NCBI GenBank assembly: GCA_905147135.1
Contig: LR990061.1
Location: 7,850,026-7,914,025 of the forward strand
DNA: 64,000 bases
Direction of reading: 5' to 3'
Source of the DNA: Blastobasis lacticolella
Lineage: Eukaryota > Arthropoda > Insecta > Lepidoptera > Blastobasidae
Part shown: one piece after another, positions 44,361 to 55,395 of the stretch
How the letters are laid out: each line of letters begins with the position of its first letter
Position numbering within the stretch: position 1 is the stretch's first letter
Translations under genes and position numbers: made by a program
Notes under the pieces: model-generated
Told to the model about the DNA's origin: nothing
Databases searched by the model: none
Seen by the model: the letters and a program-made list of their open reading frames with translations, nothing else

Positions 44361-45000
44361 CCCGACTAGTCAAAACATAGAAAGAAAGAAAGAAAAGACA
44401 TTTATTCAACATAGCACACCACGACACAATAACAGTTACAGTTACAGATAACGGAAACATGAATAATTAAACATCTAAAACAATGCATAGCCTCCCGCCA
44501 CTGTCGGTGCCGCGGCGGCCAGCATAAATGGTACCCACTCAGCATACACACATAACATACACACCCCGCCTTTTCTCCGCAGGAGCCTACTCCAGCCTTT
44601 CCAGTCCAGTCTTCAGTCTTTGCCCACAAAGACCACATTTTCGAGGTAACTTTGCGACGTCTAAGCAGCCTGGTTCCGTGTATGCCTATGAAAGATTCAG
44701 TAAAGTATTGCATGTGAATGCCAAAAGGCTGCTGCGTATTCATCGCGTGGCTTGTAGACCTCTATTAGGTTATGGCGTATCAGTCTATATGGGGAACGAC
44801 AGGCTTCATCATTTATTTATTCGTATGGCTTATGCGAATGTACTTTAAAACGAAGCCTTTTTTACAGCACACGTGCAAGATGTGGAATGATCTATCGAAG
44901 TCTTTCATTTGCACTATAACTTGGGTATGTTCAAAAAGCGCACTACAGGTACCTCTAGGAGGGCACCGCATCCACTCCTCTTAGAATGCTAATTTCACAT
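44361..45000. other. Mixed repeat-like sequence
   Basis: A (GAAA) run at about 44381-44396 precedes GACATTTATTCAACATAGC. The + strand frame at 44528-44848 (106 codons) and an opposed minus frame at 44402-44743 have coding-like composition but no motif that I recognise. Possibly further decayed retroelement. Confidence 0.25.
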
Positions 45001-45165
45001 GGTAGCCGGTGGTCACTTTCCATCAGATGGACCGTCTGACAGTGTGGTTTCATAGCTAGGCAATAGAACAAAGTTTATTTTTATGCTACTCAGTGACAAA
45101 CGAGCAGACAGCGAGCCCACCTGATGGTAAGTGGTAACTGTCGCCCATAGCATCTACAATTAATA
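45001..45165. mobile_element. Two LINE-R 3' ends in opposite orientations
   Basis: 45001-45045 reads GTGGTCACTTTCCATCAGAT, GGACCGTCTGAC (plus-oriented). 45083-45165 reads TATGCTACTCAGTGACAAAC, GAGCAGACAGCGAGCCCACC, TGATGGTAAGTGGTAACTG (minus-oriented). Confidence 0.5.
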
Positions 45166-45573
45166 TATTTAGGTTGCAGGTAACACAAATGCAGAACAGC
45201 AGGTGCGTTGTCTGTGAGGACTAAGATGAAATGCCTCATGCCTGTAATTTCAACTCTGAAAACAAACGTGAATACGCGTTACCAAACAAACATATGTAGA
45301 ATCACAATTGAGAATGCGTACTCAAGTTCGCTCTCAGAGTCAAGTTCGATTTATTAATAAGTGCAGCCCTTAGTACACACTGCTCTCGTTCTTCTGGCAT
45401 TATTTATTGTCACATCCCCCATAACGACTGTGTATAGTGATTGGGCCAAACGCAAAATGTTAGATATGACACTGCTACGTAAATGGAGTGCCTACTTAGA
45501 TATAATTTTTATGAGATCTACCTATGCGGTAATGTGGAGTTAGCGTGCTTGATACTTTGACTACATCATCATA

Positions 45574-45740
45574 TCAGCCAGAAGACGCCCACTGCTGGGC
45601 ATAGGCTTCCCCCAGAGATCTGCACAAAGGCCAGTCCTGTGTCGTCTGCATCCAGCTGGTACCTGCGATCTTTACCAGGTCATCGGTCCACCTTGTGGGA
45701 GGCCTACCCACGCTGTGCGTGCTTTGACTACATACCCCGG
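45574..45740 (-). pseudogene. Non-LTR retrotransposon ORF 3' fragment
   Basis: The minus-strand frame contains GRPPTRWTDDLVKIAGTSW, then MQTTQDWPLCRSLGEAYAQQ, the extreme C-terminal coding part of a LINE family common in moths. A short related fragment is at 59618-59712. No RT core. Confidence 0.6.
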
Positions 45741-46526
45741 AGAATTTGTTAGGCTTAGGTGGTAGTAGGCAGGGCACATAGCTCGAGGAACAGATAGCCG
45801 ATGGGGCACAAAAGTTGACCATAAGTATAAGTGACTCAAGTGGCGACCACGTATCGGAAGACGTAGCGTGTTTTTAAAGATTTTTATTTAAAGTTACAAT
45901 ATTTATAACCCGCGTCACAAAAGAAGAGACTTATCAAATGGCAGTGGAGCGGATTTCGCGCAGGTAATCGTATGCAGCACAAGTGACCCGCCATGTCTCT
46001 TCTTATTTGACACTAGCTATACACATTAGATAAAGGTACAAATAAGACGTTTATGTGTGTAGGTAAAAGTACATATCTCATAACATACTTTACCTATATT
46101 ACACTTTTAGCCATATTACACTTTTAGCTGCTTAATAGATATTAGACAGATGCCTAACATTTTTTTTTAAATAAAATTTATTTCAATGTAGCGAATCTCA
46201 CACCTTTAAATACACGAACCAACACCGCAATCTCCATTCAAGTATCAAGACTCGCGAGCGCGGTAGCCGCGCAAGTCACGTGACCAGCGTCCTAACAGCC
46301 TCGTTCTCCCTTCGGCGCCCTCGCGCACCGCATTGTTATACTTTATAGTATAGTATTGTATTATCTTTCGTTATACAATTTGTAAGACACGTTCATGTTT
46401 CAGCCGCATCCGCTACAGATTATGGGAGCCTGGTACTTTTGTTTGGGTTGTGAGGTATTTTTGTGTTATTTGTTATAATAAAAGCTGTGTGTCTGTCTGT
46501 CTTTCTTACCTATACTAATACCAGAA

Positions 46527-46831
46527 GCGTCGGTGGCGGAGCGGTTAAGGAATCCGACACGTAAGCGAGAGTTACCGGTTTCGAATACAACTGCGGCCGT
46601 GTACCAATTGACTCTTTTCTGAGTTGTGTTCTTTAGTTGAATTCTCTTACGGTGAGGGAAAATATCGTGATGAAACCTGCACATTTAGGTGACTGAATGA
46701 GTAACCGTGATCCTATCTGTACAGGTTTCTCTGGTAGCAAGGCCGCGGAAGTCAGGTGACCGTCGCTTCACTGTAATTATCTGATCTGCCAAACCCAGGA
46801 TCACAACTGGGACATTAACGACAAGATGATT
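46527..46831 (+). mobile_element. SINE S1, full length, plus strand
   Basis: tRNA-like head (GTCGGTGGCGGAGCGGTTAA, ACACGTAAGCGAGAG, B box GGTTTCGAATACA), then TTGACTCTTTTCTGAGTTGT, CTCTTACGGTGAGGGAAAAT, GATGAAACCTGCACATTTAG, GATCTGCCAAACCCAGGATC and ACTGGGACATTAACGACAAG. The GC-rich core of the tail is deleted. Confidence 0.75.
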
Positions 46832-47081
46832 ATTTATTTATAGTTGTAACAAAAGCTATCTATCTGTCGTTCTTGATGCAATGATGCAATGCAATATAAC
46901 ATTTATGTAATTGGTTACACAAAGACTGTAGTTAAATAATACCATAAATAAGTAAATCAATCGAACAGTCTCTGCCCGAATGACAAAGCCCAAAAGTAGA
47001 CCATTTAGATGAAGTAAAAGCATCCAGTCCCTGTTGTCTCATTTAAGGCTCGATAAGCCTGCACTAAACAGCCTTACTTTA

Positions 47082-47350
47082 TCATCATCACAGCCCATAA
47101 CAATCCACTGCAGGACTTCGGGCCTCTCCTACGAAAGGGGAGGTCATTGCCATAATCTCCACGCTTGGCAGGCGGGTTGGAGATCGCAGTGCAGTTGATG
47201 TAAATCTACCCAGAAAGATGCTGCTGCCCATCTTTCGGATTTGTCCTTTAGTCGCCTCTTACGACACCCACGGGAAGAGATGGGGTGGTGCTATTCTTTG
47301 AGGTGGCGGCACCACACACCACTTTGAGGTGGCGGCACCACACACCACAC
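47082..47350 (+). mobile_element. S3 repeat, full length, subtype 2, with duplicated right end
   Basis: CATCATCACAGCCCATAACA, CTGCAGGACTTCGGGCC, CCACGCTTGGCAGGCGGGTT, GTCGCCTCTTACGACACCCA. The right-end block TTTGAGGTGGCGGCACCACA, CACCAC occurs twice in tandem (about 47302-47350). Confidence 0.75.
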
Positions 47351-47392
47351 CTTACTTTATGGATTAAATAATAAATAATCGTAATAATCGTG

Positions 47393-47634
47393 GACAAATT
47401 CACACAGCGCCATCTAGCCCCAAAGTAAGCAAAGCTTGTGTTATGGGTGCTAGATAACTGATAAACTACTTATATACTTTTTTTTTAAATACATACTTAT
47501 TATACATAGAACACCCAGACCCGTAACATAAATTAAAATTCATCATTACAATTTCTGCCCGGCCGGGAATCGAATCCGGGACCTCTTGCGTGGCAGACCG
47601 GCATGTTGACCACTGAACCACTCAGGTCGTCAAA
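47393..47634 (-). mobile_element. SINE S2 (tRNA-Gly-derived), full length
   Basis: On the minus strand it begins ACGACCTGAGTGGTTCAGTG, contains GGTCTGCCACGCAAGAGGTC with a Gly GCC anticodon, and has B box CCGGATTCGATTCCCG (about 47565-47580). A body follows, with AATTTTAATTTATGTTACGG and GGGTGTTCTATG, and the 3' end is CAAGCTTTGCTTACTTTGGG, GCTAGATGGCGCTGTGTGAA. The head closely resembles tRNA-Gly(GCC), but the acceptor stem is not intact, so it is a SINE. Confidence 0.75.
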
Positions 47635-47689
47635 AACCAAATTTATATTAACTGTGGTCATTGAAAACATCCATAAGCTAAAAGTAATG

Positions 47690-48078
47690 CAAATGACATA
47701 ATGTACAAGAACATAATTAAGCCTGTGACACTCTACGTCTGCGAGACCTGGCAGGCGTTGACGAAGCACATCCGAACTCCACGCCAACGAAATAAATATG
47801 CTAAGAGTGTGCAGAGTTACGCGACTTGACCGAGTACCTACGTAACAAATACATCCGTGGCAGCCTTGTCATAAGGAATATCGCGGATAAGGTTGAAGAG
47901 ATATCCCAGGAATACGTGGGAAACAGATGCCTAAAACTGTCGGTATCTGGAAAGAGACCCCGCGAAAGGCACAAGAAGCGATGGATGGATATTGCCGAGT
48001 CGGATACGAGAGCCAATGGCTTACGACGCGAGGATGCCCAAGACCGGATGAAGTGGAGAAGACAGAATGTGAAATGAG
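47690..48078 (+). pseudogene. Non-LTR retrotransposon RT C-terminal pseudogene
   Basis: Pieces in different frames read LYVCETW, then MLRVCRVTRLDRV, then the 83-codon frame at 47826-48077 with GNRCLKLSVSGKRPRERHKK and RWMDIAESDTRANGLRREDA. This is the usual order (YGSETW, MLR-x-x-x-GVTRLDR, RPR-x-R-x-KKRW) of the RT C-terminal region in a widespread insect LINE type. Frameshifts and an incomplete length mark it as dead. Confidence 0.65.
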
Positions 48079-48322
48079 GTGAATGCAAAGGATTTCAATA
48101 TAAGTAAGTATAAGAATAGAAAGTCAAAATTCAAAATTTCTTTATTGAATAGGCCATTCAATATCTCTTTCAATCGTAAAAAGGAGGGGGGTAAGAAAGT
48201 AGGAAGGAAACACAGTGACACGCTGACCGCCCTATGGCCGTAGATAAACCCATCCCACGCCAACCACGACCGAACCGTGCTCGACAATGCCAGGCAGAGC
48301 CGGTACGCAATATTATATTATA

Positions 48323-48650
48323 CTAGCTGACCAGGCAAACGTTGTTTTGCCATATAAATAATTTCCTAAAAAAATAAGGGTTGATCGTAGAATGGTGAAA
48401 ATTGAGGATTGTATGTATTTTTGTATGTTGTATCATAAAAAAATAGAAACTAAAAATTTTGTCTAAAAAATAAAAAATAAAATTTAGGGGTGGACTACCC
48501 CTAAGATTTAGGGGGATGAAAAATAGATGTTGGCCGATTCTCATAGATACCGGATAAGCACAAAAAATTTCATCAAAATCGGTCAAGCCGTTTCGGAGGA
48601 GTATGGCATCGAAAACTGTGACACGAGAATTTTATATATTAGATAGGTAT
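48323..48650 (+). mobile_element. Dispersed retroelement ending TATATATTAGAT
   Basis: CTAGCTGACCAGGCAAACGT, TGTTTTGCCATATAAATAAT, TTTAGGGGTGGACTACCCCT, AATTTCATCAAAATCGGTCA, AGCCGTTTCGGAGGAGTATG, ACACGAGAATTTTATATATT, AGAT. Elements with this layout are common across insects. No ORF. Class not resolved from sequence alone. Confidence 0.5.
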
Positions 48651-49400
48651 GTCTAGTATAATTAAGAAAAACCACCTAAAACTACAGCAAGTGAAGTGAA
48701 GAAGCTACAGCTAAAGAAAGTGATATACCGACGAGACCAAAGATATTTATTAGTGATAGGTGATGTTTGAAGCCACATGCGAGCTTTGATTCACAAGTAA
48801 AGAGGTCACCATTATCATCATAATATGGTGTACAGTAGAGCAGATTTTCACCAACCTCTTCGACTTTCGTGTGGCAGAAAATGCGACTAATGTCTGAGAG
48901 GATAGCCAGATAGCACCTTCGACCAGAAGAAAATGGACGCCATCGTTGTCTGTTGAGTATTTTTAACACTGCGACCGCGAGGATTTGTAGAAAAGTGCAC
49001 TTGCTTGATATTTTATGAGCATATATTGTTGAACAATAGTTTTAGTTAAATAACTACATAAAATAAGTATATCAGTTGAGGCGTCACTGCGCGAGTGACA
49101 AAACTCGAAAGATTAACATTTATAATATGAAAGCAAAATAATGTAAAAGTTACTGCTCAATTACGGTTAATGTCTTACTTAGGGCTCGATGCCTAAGCCT
49201 AGACTAAACAGCCTTACATTATACATTATTGGATTAAGTTTATATCAACTATGTCCATTGAAGCTATTCATAATCTAAAAACAACGCAAAGGATTTAATA
49301 AAACAAGAATAAGTAACAATCGAAAGAAAGTTATATAGTTACCGACTAGACTGCAGATTCTTATTAGCCGTTCTCAGTAGCCGTTCAACTCTCAACCACT

Positions 49401-49662
49401 AGGTAGAGCTCGTCTAATCTAAAATGCCGCGCCCCACTATCGCATTACCGCACACAAGCAAGTTTAAAATATGGACGCAATACATATACAAATGCTGTTG
49501 TAATTGGTCATTCAGTTGCCGGTGAGATTCAAACGTAGGATAACGCGTCGTTCATTGGCTCCCACACAGATGAAGTGTCGTTATCAATATTTGCACTCAC
49601 ACATCGAAATCAACTAACAAAGTGGTGGGGCGCGTCATCTAAGACTAGACGAGCTCTACTAA
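49401..49662. repeat. TIR element F
   Basis: Terminal inverted repeats of about 38 bp: TAGAGCTCGTCTAATCTAAA, ATGCCGCGCCCCACT on the left and AGTGGTGGGGCGCGTCATCT, AAGACTAGACGAGCTCTA on the right. Interior about 185 bp, non-coding. Flanking TA dinucleotides are compatible with a Tc1/mariner-type target, but that is not proven. Confidence 0.75.
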
Positions 49663-50569
49663 GGACTACTCAGCACATTTTTTTTGTTTGCCCATTCGAT
49701 TAGCTCTACCGTAGTATATAAGGCTTTACTTTTCGCATTGAAACTAGGCCACAGTGAACAAACATCGAGCAAAATGTTAAACGGGTTATTAAAAGATACA
49801 CATAAAACATACCTTTACATCTGTACTATAACCTAACTGGTAACATTTAATACGACCAATTAATTACATGTTTATAACATCACTATCAGTAAGAGCGAGT
49901 AACTTAAAAGGTTTTAAAGCATTCAATGCGAGAGGTAAGTCCTCACAAATCACTCTGGGGCCGTATCGCGAACTAACAGGGGACTGTCGAAGAGTGCTAC
50001 GATGCTAAACCGGGGGTTCCGTATGAGCGTTTTTGTTTTGTGGAAATAAATTTTATATAAAATCAAAGATTTTGACACATACATAAAAGTAATAAGTTTA
50101 AAGTGCATTATGTTTGAGAATGATGTTGTCAAAAGTTCAGAGAAAACAACTTTAGTACTTTTGTAACTTAACGTTGGATGTATTTAATGCGTGGCTGTGT
50201 TTGCTAGAGTACCTAGTTACATTCATAAAATAATCCTAAATAAATAAAAATACTTAAACACAGACTACATAACACACAAAAAGCAAAGCTTATGTTGTGT
50301 CCGATTGCACTAAAATTTGGTTCTTACCCTTATTTTTTTTCTTGTTTGCCACACATGTGGTTGTCGTTGTTGTTGGTTCTATACTTTCTCTTGTTAGGAA
50401 TCTTTTAAATTATTTACTCCTGCTTGCATCAATTTCTTAAACACGTTTAAGAATGACATTTAACGTTTTTCTGTATGAAATTTTATGTTTAAGATTCAGC
50501 TTAAATTCGTTTACGTGTTCGGTACATGCCGCCCGTAGGAGTCAACTTAAGCATCGCCTAAGTTCAACG

Positions 50570-50690
50570 AGGTGGGCAACGCATTGGCGATAGTCTCGGT
50601 GTTGCTTATGTCTATAGGCAGTGGTGACCACTTTTCATCAGGTGGCCCGCTTGCCTGTTTGCCTATCGTATAACTCAGTGCAATCGGGCT
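50570..50690 (+). mobile_element. LINE-R 3' end
   Basis: GGTGGGCAACGCATTGGCGA, TGTCTATAGGCAGTGGTGAC, TTTTCATCAGGTGGCCCGCT, TGCCTGTTTGCCTATCGTAT. Confidence 0.6.
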
Positions 50691-51167
50691 TAAGTTACCT
50701 TTCATAATACTTAAGTGTAAATAATTACTTAAATTTTCCCGTGGACCCCCAAATGACAAAAACCGTAGATAAACCGCCAGAAAGGTAAACATTGGACACG
50801 TACGGGGCTAAATATAAATGTCTCTGAGGGACATTAAGATATCGAGTGGAATGTTAAAAGCTATTTAATATTATGTTCTGTTCAAACTTTATTATGGGCG
50901 TGTACGGCTGGGCGAAAGAGCTGGATCGTTGAAATTAATTTAAGAGCGGTTTATACTTAGGTATCCTTTATGTATATGTCAAAATCTTTAGGTATAAGCG
51001 TATTAAGAAACGTTACTATGAGGTCTCACAGTGCGTGCGAACGCGCAGGGTTTTAACTGACAAGATTTTAGTAGCGATCGGCACCATGCGTTCGTCAGAA
51101 TGAATGAAGTCAAGATATAGTCGTATTGAACGTAGTGCATTCTCTTAGCTGGCGAGCACTGTGAGAA

Positions 51168-51703
51168 CCAGGGTTGCCAGATGTATTTTCTCATATTTCC
51201 CCAGATTCATAATTATTTTTCCCCAAAATGATACATTATTCAGAAAAAACCCCTAAACTTGATTTGGTTCAATTAACAAATAAATAGGTACACAATAAAC
51301 ACATTATTTCTTCGTTTTTTTTAATATATGAAAGGTACTTAAATTTCACTAAACAAATTTAACATTTCAATGTCTTCGTCTTCGGTTAAATAGACGTTTT
51401 CACTATTTAACCCTTTTTAAAATTTTGGCAGAGTCCCATCACTAGTTTAAATGGTCCACAGACTTTTTTTGTTCAAGGGCTTTATGGCACTGGAATCAAG
51501 TTATTTAGAACTTGTCTTAAAGATTCATAGATTTCATTTCATCGTCATTCGTAAATGTAAGTTATACTATAATTGGTGCTCAATATTTTCCTTAGATCTT
51601 TTTTCCCAAAAGTTTCCCCAAAGATTCTGTCTCCCCAGTTTTTCCCCAAGAGTCAAATTTTTCCCCAAAATTGCGAAATGAACCCCCAATCTGGCAAGCC
51701 TGG
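51168..51703. repeat. TIR element G with TCCCCA-rich ends
   Basis: Ends CCAGGGTTGCCAGAT and ATCTGGCAAGCCTGG are inverted repeats (14 of 15). They are flanked by GTGAGAA on the left and TGAGGAA on the right, a likely target duplication of about 7 bp. Both subterminal regions carry repeated TTTTCCCCA motifs. The longest ORF (51451-51681) is not recognisable. About 536 bp; non-autonomous. Confidence 0.65.
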
Positions 51704-51844
51704 TGAGGAACGTATATAATACCTACTTTACTTAGACAGGTATTGTTTGTGAATATGGATGTTAGATATTAAAATTGCAGTTATTTCCGTGCACTATAAC
51801 TTTCAAAAACTATGTCTATAGGTCAAAGGCCGAGACCACATGCA

Positions 51845-51935
51845 CTCCCCTTAGGTTGCAGATGTCCTGGACGACAGTGGCCACTTTCCATCAGGTGGAC
51901 CGTCCATCCGTGTGCCTCCCAAGGCAATAAGAAAA
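51845..51935 (+). mobile_element. LINE-R 3' end
   Basis: AGGTTGCAGATGTCCTGGAC, AGTGGCCACTTTCCATCAGG, TGGACCGTCCATCCGTGTGC. Confidence 0.55.
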
Positions 51936-52545
51936 TGTTAAAAAGATTAAATGATTAGGGCATAACTTGATTTAGGGAGTGGAATATTACTAAGAATGGA
52001 ATATTATTGAATTTTGCTTGTCAAATCTATATGTAGTTAACTTGTCATGATATTTCTTGTTATTAGTTACGGAGGTATCTGGATGTTTGTGAGTTTGTTA
52101 CTTATAACATGGGGGAAAAGACGTGGACTATGTCAGGAGGAGACACTAATCCCAAATTATAAAAAATAGCAAATGTCATTAGTCCATTAAAAGTAAAGCG
52201 GACCCTGGCTAAAGACACTGTAATGTGGATTAACTTAAGTTATGGTCAAGTTTCATTTGGACTTACTTCCAACCGTACCGGGCTAGCCCGTCGAGACACG
52301 ACAGGGCCCGACAAGGTCCGACAAGGCCCGAGTATTTAAACGAAAGCGCGATAACTGACCACTTAATGAGCGCCCGCGCAGGCTGACGTCGCCTATTCGC
52401 TCATCAAGTGTTACTTTTAACTTGGAATCCATTGGTATACATATATATAATGTCTTACCGTCACGATTTGCGAATATCTACCGTCACAATCGAATGTACT
52501 TTCGGCATACGAAATCTCACGGACCACTCATCCAAGCATATTAAA

Positions 52546-53436
52546 CAGATTTAAACAGCTTTCATTTTTTATTTTCGGCATTAAAAAATTGATATTTTGA
52601 TGAATTTTTCTGATTTTCATTTTTGAACCGTACTCTTTAGGTGCTTAAGGTGGTGGGGCGACTAGTCCAACGTGTAAAAAAGTGGAAGGAGGCACTTAAG
52701 AACGACGGTCTGGAGATTAATTTGGCGACGACAGAGTACATGGCCTGCAACAGTGCAGATAGGGGATCTGCACCCGTGCGCATAGGCGAAGAGAAAGTCA
52801 AGTGCACGGATCAGGTCAGACATATGAGATCTGTACTTAGCTCATCCGGGGACATCAATGGCTCGATGGCGACGCCAAGACCCGAATATCCGCTGCTCGG
52901 GCCAAATGGCGGGAGGTGACAGGTGTCATTTGTGATCCCAAAATGCCGATAAAGCTGAAGGGACAGGTCTATAAGACCATCATTGGACCTGCTCTCCTTT
53001 ACGGTAGCGAGACCTGGCCCCTATAAGAGCGCCACAAGCAGGAGTGCGATGGATGTGCGGAGTTGGACGGAAGGATCGCTTTCGAAACGCCCACATCCGG
53101 GGTAGCCTTGGCGTCCGTGACTGATGCCGCCTTCCATGGTATGGCCACGTCTTGCGCAGACCGGCAAGTTATGTGGGGAACAAGTGTCTGGCTATGCCAC
53201 CCCCGCCTTGCACGGAAAGGAGAGGCCGGCCCAAGAAGCGATGGCCTGACGTAGTCGAGAATGATATGCGTACCAATAACCTCACCACTAAAGATGCTGA
53301 AGACCGAGCGAGGTGGGCCAAGAATAGCAGGAAACACTCTTTAGGTGTTGCTAAAAAATATTTAATTTTTAATGCCGAAAATACAAATCGAAAGCCGTTC
53401 AAACCAAAGTGAATAATATAAAAATAGAGCCGGTGT
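52546..53436. repeat. TIR element C split by a LINE-T insertion
   Basis: Left part 52546-52643 (TTTTCGGCATTAAAAAATTG, TGAACCGTACTCTTTAGGTG); right part from 53336 (ACTCTTTAGGTGTTGC, TTTAATGCCGAAAATACAAA). Joined, they give the same layout as the 16.0-kb copy, with ACTCTTTCGGTGTTGCC at its centre. Confidence 0.75.
52644..53335 (+). pseudogene. LINE-T reverse transcriptase fragment nested in TIR element C
   Basis: Successive pieces in shifting frames: KKWKEALKNDGLEINLATTE, VRHMRSVLSSSGDINGS, VTGVICDPKMPIKLKGQVYK, TIIGPALLYGSETWPL, VMWGTSVW, then RRGRPKKRWPDVVENDMRTN and NLTTKDAEDRARWAKNSRK. This is the RT thumb and C-terminal region of a non-LTR element. Flanks ACTCTTTAGGTG (52632-52643 and 53336-53347) form a 12-bp target duplication. 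The catalytic FADD part is missing. Relative to 54444-54591, the 3' GC-rich tail is also missing. Confidence 0.8.
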
Positions 53437-53763
53437 CAGTCGTCGGCCTTCCATCAATAGCATTCAGAATTTGGACAATTTACGTTAGCCGCCTTCATGC
53501 TTTATCTGCATGAGATAGTTTTTGAGAGGGAAATATCTAATTTGAGTCACTAAAACTTAAATATCTTCGGAACTGCAAGTCCGAAAAGCTTAAATATAAA
53601 GTGCGTTGTGATTTTCAGTATTATGAAAGGACCAGAAGCACTTATAAATCATTATAACACCATTTGAATAAAAAAAAAAACAGATTTTCCTTGACCTTAA
53701 AATCGTGACAGCCCAATTGACAGAGCCCTACCACCAAACCTGAAACAGATGTGCAGCTTCTAT

Positions 53764-53910
53764 TGTGGAAAATTTATTCCAGACTGTAAGTTACCGCCGC
53801 TATGCTACCTATACCGTACACCACAGCCCAGACAATTTGTGGAAAATTTTATCCAAACTGGAAGTTACCACCGCAATACTACCTATGCCGCACAGCTCAG
53901 ACCATCCATC
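53764..53910. repeat. Tandem duplication, unit about 74 bp
   Basis: TGTGGAAAATTTATTCCAGA, CTGTAAGTTACCGCCGCTAT then TGTGGAAAATTTTATCCAAA, CTGGAAGTTACCACCGCAAT, each followed by ACTACCTAT-type and CCGYACA sequences. Divergence between units is roughly one base in seven. Overlapping ORFs on the + strand follow from this duplication. Confidence 0.65.
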
Positions 53911-54283
53911 CCCATATCCGGCTCATAACCTGCATGCGCATTATAAATCCAGCATATCGGGAAGGCGCCGCCGTAACGAATTGCGATATCTGCGCAGACG
54001 CAGCCACAACTCACGTGTCTCGGAATAAAGACATCGAGCGATACGGCGCGCCCACGACGCGACGCGTTCAGAGACTATTATACGCTTCGAGCACAAATTT
54101 ACACTCTATGTAGGTATAGGTCACCTTCATTTGCCTGCCCTTACTCCATTCATTTGGGGTCGTCACAGAATATTCTATTTCTCCATTAATCCCTATCATA
54201 CCCGCTGTCTTACCACGATCACCTCTCACTCTATACATAGGTACAGTCAATTAATTTTTCAACTTCAAGAAAGACTTCACATA

Positions 54284-54690
54284 TAGCAAACTAGCGGCCC
54301 CGGCTTCGCACGGGTAAATAAATATATTATACACCTTACCAGAGTCCGTTCTTCTAGTAAGTAGGCGCTTTTAGTAAATCGGAAAGCTTTCCATCAATTT
54401 GTGTTGTTTTGGTTCTACATTTATGTTGCCTGCAACCTAATCCAAGAATGATACGCGTACCAATTAGCTCACCACCAACGATGCCGAAGACCGAGCGAAG
54501 TGGGCCAGGAAGAGTAGGAAGGCGCAGCCCGGGCCCCCGCGTACCGCGCGGGAGCTCAACCGGGATATAGCGACAAGATGATGACGATGACACCTAAACC
54601 TTTCTCATGAATCACTCTGTCTCTTGTTGAAAGAAAATTCGTTCGGTAGTTTTTGAGTTTATCGGGAACAGGCAGACAGACAACAGACGC
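54284..54690. mobile_element. Dispersed repeat interrupted by a LINE-T 3' end
   Basis: Starts CTAGCGGCCCCGGCTTCGCA, CGGGTAAATAAATAT, and continues after the insertion with CCTTTCTCATGAATCACTCT, TTCGGTAGTTTTTGAGTTTA, CAGGCAGACAGACA. These blocks are related in kind to the Helitron-like H family read on the minus strand, but are too decayed for a class call. Confidence 0.45.
54444..54591 (+). mobile_element. LINE-T 3' end with shared GC-rich tail
   Basis: The coding end matches 53255-53333 (ATACGCGTACCAATTAGCTC, GATGCCGAAGACCGAGCGAA, GTGGGCCAGGAAGAGTAGGA), then the tail runs AGGCGCAGCCCGGGCCCCCG, GCGCGGGAGCTCAACCGGGA, TATAGCGACAAGATGATGAC. Flanks ACCTAATCC (54435-54443) and ACCTAAACC (54592-54600) look like a 9-bp target duplication with one mismatch. 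The tail equals that of S1 and S5. Confidence 0.75.
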
Positions 54691-55224
54691 GCATAGGCGT
54701 AGGAAGAAGGGGGGCCGGGTGGGCCGTGCCCACCCCAGAATGATCTGGGGCCACCCCAGTATCGGGTGCTCACTGACTGTACATTGGCGATTGACTCGGC
54801 TTCATCGGCCATGTCAGGGGCCAGGCCCCCCCTGGAAAATAGCCCTGCATACGCTATTGCAGACGCGGCGTGAGACTTTGTTTTATGATAACTGTAGTGC
54901 TGTAGTGATAGCAGTCCCCTGCAGAACTATGGCCACTATGGTAGATCCTTTTGGCATTGTTTCCTCGTGACATGATTCCCTAGAGACGTATTATAGATTA
55001 ACCATACCAACCAACAGTACAAGTTCGTGAACGCACCCCCCGTTCTGAAAGCTCGGCCGTTCGCTGAATCAAGACATGGTAAGATAAGCTGGGAGACGCT
55101 GGGTTGGTGCGAGGGCGTTTTGTCGTTTGAAATACAAAATAGCTAGGATTTTAGCAAGCGTATGACTGAATTGATGTGAGTTGGCTGTCAAATGTCTAAG
55201 TAGTTCTTATACCTAAAAGTAATC

Positions 55225-55395
55225 TGACACATAAACACACAAAGTAAGCAAAACTTGTATTATGGGTGCCAGAAAACTTATTATACATACAACACCCAGT
55301 CAGAGCAGTAACAGAAATTAAAATTGCCGGGAATGAACATGGGACCTGTGCATGGCAGACGGTATGTTAACCAACTGAACCATTCAGGTCGTGAC
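55225..55395 (-). mobile_element. SINE S2, minus strand
   Basis: AAAGTAAGCAAAACTTGTAT, TATGGGTGCCAGAAAACTTA, AACACCCAGTCAGAGCAGTA, then a degraded anticodon arm (GTGCATGGCAGACGGTATGT) and CCAACTGAACCATTCAGGTC. The B box is damaged (GGGAATGAACATGGGA). Confidence 0.65.

Noticed and set aside
54653..54970. 105-codon + ORF
   Set aside because: Its start lies in the end of a dispersed repeat (CAGGCAGACAGACAACAGAC) and the rest shows no domain; treated as chance.
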